Assembly: GCF_045310525.1 (NCBI RefSeq)
Contig: NZ_JBJHZY010000002.1
Span: forward strand, 496,001-560,000
DNA: 64,000 nucleotides
From: Clostridium_AT radicumherbarum
GTDB taxonomy: Bacteria > Bacillota > Clostridia > Clostridiales > Clostridiaceae
Reading direction: 5' to 3'
A program made the position numbers and the translations under genes. Shown here piece by piece: positions 62,338 to 64,000 of this stretch. Under the pieces are notes generated by a model. The model worked only from the letters and a program-made list of their open reading frames with translations. It made no database searches and had not been told where the DNA came from. Numbering within the stretch: position 1 is the first letter of the stretch; each line of letters starts with the position of its first letter.

Positions 62338-63231
62338 TTATTTTTTATTTATTAAATAATCTTCAACTTCTATTTTTAGTCCCTCTTCAAATAGTATGGG
62401 TCTATATCCAAAGTCTCTTTCAGCTGCATCATGAGGGAAACTTCTGTCTTCTCCCATTCTCTGAATTTTTTCTATATAATCTACTTTGCCAAATGTACAT
62501 ACCTTAAGAAATCTTCCCATAAAGACTCCTAGCCTTAAAGGTATACTAATAAATGTTGTCTTCTTATTTAAGTTTTTACTAATTAATTTAAACATTTCTA
62601 GCATTGAGATTGGTCTTTTACCAGATAAAATATAATCTCCACTCATAATTTCTGAATTGCTTAATACCTGATAATAAGCTTTTCCAAGATCTTTTCCGTT
62701 CACTGGTTGTAATAAATTCTTTCCATGTGAAATAACTGGAAAAAGTCTAAGCTTATCAACCATCTTTATAAATACAATCATATTTCTATCATTTAAATAG
62801 CCATATATCATTGTTGGTCTTAAGTAAATAAGTCCTATTTGGGAATTGTTCTCTTTAATAATTTCTTGTATCTTCATTTCAATATTCTTATACTCTTCAG
62901 ATGCACTTTTATACTTAGAATAAATTCCAGTCGTATGAATAAATATTGCTCTTTTGACATTGTTTAATACTGCTGATTTCATCACAACAATTGAGTAAAA
63001 AATTGAACCTATATGAACTACCGTGTCTACTCCTACCATCGCTCTGTTCATAAGCTCCTGGTCAGTTAAGTCTCCAATAATCTTCTCTATTCTAAGTCCA
63101 CTACTATCTAACATTGAGGTATCAGATGTGTCTCTAACGATGCAGCGGATATTATCTTCATATTTATTTTTTATAAGTTCTTGCAGAAAGTATTTTCCGC
63201 TATATCCCGTAATTCCTGTAATTAATAACAT
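62338..63231 (-). CDS. NAD-dependent sugar epimerase/reductase (SDR)
   Basis: A 297-residue extended SDR with loop TGITGYSGKYF at 5-15 and TTGIYSKYK as the active-site region (YSKYK). Similar genes next to PglC-type transferases reduce or epimerise UDP-4-keto sugars (WreQ/WbpV type), making the first sugar of the repeat. The reaction here is inferred from context. Confidence 0.7.
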   Translation of the reverse strand: MLLITGITGYSGKYFLQELIKNKYEDNIRCIVRDTSDTSMLDSSGLRIEKIIGDLTDQELMNRAMVGVDTVVHIGSIFYSIVVMKSAVLNNVKRAIFIHTTGIYSKYKSASEEYKNIEMKIQEIIKENNSQIGLIYLRPTMIYGYLNDRNMIVFIKMVDKLRLFPVISHGKNLLQPVNGKDLGKAYYQVLSNSEIMSGDYILSGKRPISMLEMFKLISKNLNKKTTFISIPLRLGVFMGRFLKVCTFGKVDYIEKIQRMGEDRSFPHDAAERDFGYRPILFEEGLKIEVEDYLINKK

Positions 63232-63301
63232 CTTTTCACCTCATCCCATAATAATTTCTATTTCACATTACAAATGGTAGCCTCTCAACTACCACTTACC
63301 C

Positions 63302-63904
63302 CTACATACTCGCTTTTTTATCCTCAACAATTCGTTTTTTTCCACCCTCTAAAATTCCATCAGCTTTTAAAACTTTAAACACAGTTTTAACTAATATCTT
63401 AAAATCAAATAAAATTGATCTATTTTTCAAATATTCTACATCAAAATATGTCTTAATTTCATCACTTAATTTATCTCTTCCATTTACCTGAGCCCAGCCA
63501 GTAACTCCTGGAAGCAATCTATGTACTCCTGTCTTTGTTCTAAGTACTTTCAATTCATATTGATTAAAAAGTGCTGGTCTAGGGCCAACAAAGGTCATGT
63601 CCCCTTTTAAAATATTTATTAATTGTGGCAGTTCATCTAGGCTTGATTTTCTTAATATCTTTCCAAAGAATGTAATATAACCCTTTGTAGTATCAAACTT
63701 TTCAGTTGCCACATTGGGCGTGCCTACCTTCATGGTTCTAAACTTATAAAATTTAAATAGTACATTATCCTTGCCGATCCTCATTTGGGTAAAAAATACT
63801 GGACCCTTTGAATCCAATTTAATTATTAATCCGATTATTAAAAAAACTGGAGATAAGACAATCAATAAACTTAAACTTGATACAATATCAAGAACCCTCC
63901 TCAT
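63302..63904 (-). CDS. Initiating phosphoglycosyl transferase (PglC/WcaJ type)
   Basis: A 200-residue monotopic transferase. One N-terminal hydrophobic hairpin (about 8-28), then GPVFFTQMRIGKDNVLFKFY, KFRTM, SSLDELPQLINILKGDM and FVGPRPAL. It puts the first sugar phosphate on undecaprenyl phosphate and so starts the repeat unit. It has the short catalytic form without extra N-terminal spans. AAGGA precedes the ATG; the promoter probably lies beyond 63904. Confidence 0.87.
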   Translation of the reverse strand: MRRVLDIVSSLSLLIVLSPVFLIIGLIIKLDSKGPVFFTQMRIGKDNVLFKFYKFRTMKVGTPNVATEKFDTTKGYITFFGKILRKSSLDELPQLINILKGDMTFVGPRPALFNQYELKVLRTKTGVHRLLPGVTGWAQVNGRDKLSDEIKTYFDVEYLKNRSILFDFKILVKTVFKVLKADGILEGGKKRIVEDKKASM

Positions 63905-64000
63905 AAATTTTCCTTCCCCCCAATTAAATTATGTCTTTAATCCTTATGACATTGCTGATTAAGCTTCATTTTTTATTAGCATTAGTTTATTAACTAAGCT

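Overview
The window is low-GC, AT-rich DNA with strong AGGAGG-type ribosome binding sites. It carries several PTS operons, cell-wall-binding (CWB2) surface proteins, a DUF3793 protein and an SpoVE/RodA-like relic. This points to a Clostridium sensu stricto or close relative. I saw no rRNA, tRNA or CRISPR.

Layout. (1) 1-1608: end of a yhf-type locus on the minus strand (yhfZ regulator, yhfY PRD protein, 5' part of yhfU), with a shared 24-bp operator-like repeat. (2) 1.7-2.9 kb: a candidate small RNA and a membrane-anchored NlpC/P60 hydrolase. (3) 3.0-12.1 kb: a galactitol-family PTS (IIA-IIB-IIC), a class II aldolase and DhaK/DhaL kinase subunits, read from a sigma-54 promoter. A LevR-type sigma-54 activator is encoded nearby. 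(4) 12.3-23.6 kb: an N-acetylgalactosamine utilisation region: nagA, agaS, HAD, kbaZ, kbaY, mannose-family EIIA, a YajC-like protein, an AraC regulator and EIIB-EIIC-EIID. (5) 23.9-28.8 kb: an ascorbate-type PTS with an MtlR/BglG-type regulator and a SIS protein. (6) 29.4-36.2 kb: CWB2 surface proteins, one ending in an NlpC/P60 domain whose catalytic cysteine is alanine, and one truncated leucine-rich-repeat protein. (7) 36.7-46.8 kb: a nucleoside salvage operon: LacI regulator, ribokinase, BMP-type ABC transporter, nucleoside hydrolase and an ADP-ribosylglycohydrolase-family protein. (8) 46.9-49.2 kb: two paralogous membrane proteins, DUF3793 and a transketolase relic. (9) 49.2-63.9 kb: a Wzx/Wzy-type surface polysaccharide locus with an initiating sugar transferase, glycosyltransferases, acetyltransferases and genes for a UDP-acetamido-6-deoxy-L-hexose.

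How the genes fit together. GalNAc would enter through EIIABCD, be deacetylated by NagA, deaminated and isomerised by AgaS, and split as tagatose bisphosphate by KbaY/KbaZ; no dedicated tagatose-6-phosphate kinase is seen. Nucleosides would enter through the BMP transporter and be cut to base and ribose, and ribose would be phosphorylated by RbsK. The gat-like operon joins uptake, aldol cleavage and a DHA-type kinase, but its sugar is unknown.

Most notable signals. First, a repeated promoter-plus-terminator cassette, three full copies, that looks like a small-RNA family with C-rich loops. Second, two tandem GC-rich hairpin units with compensatory changes in the dhaK-dhaL gap. Third, many gene relics (DUF1523 copy, NagA tail, RodA tail, aldolase tail, transketolase, GntR, IS66-like tail), showing a region that gains and decays genes often.
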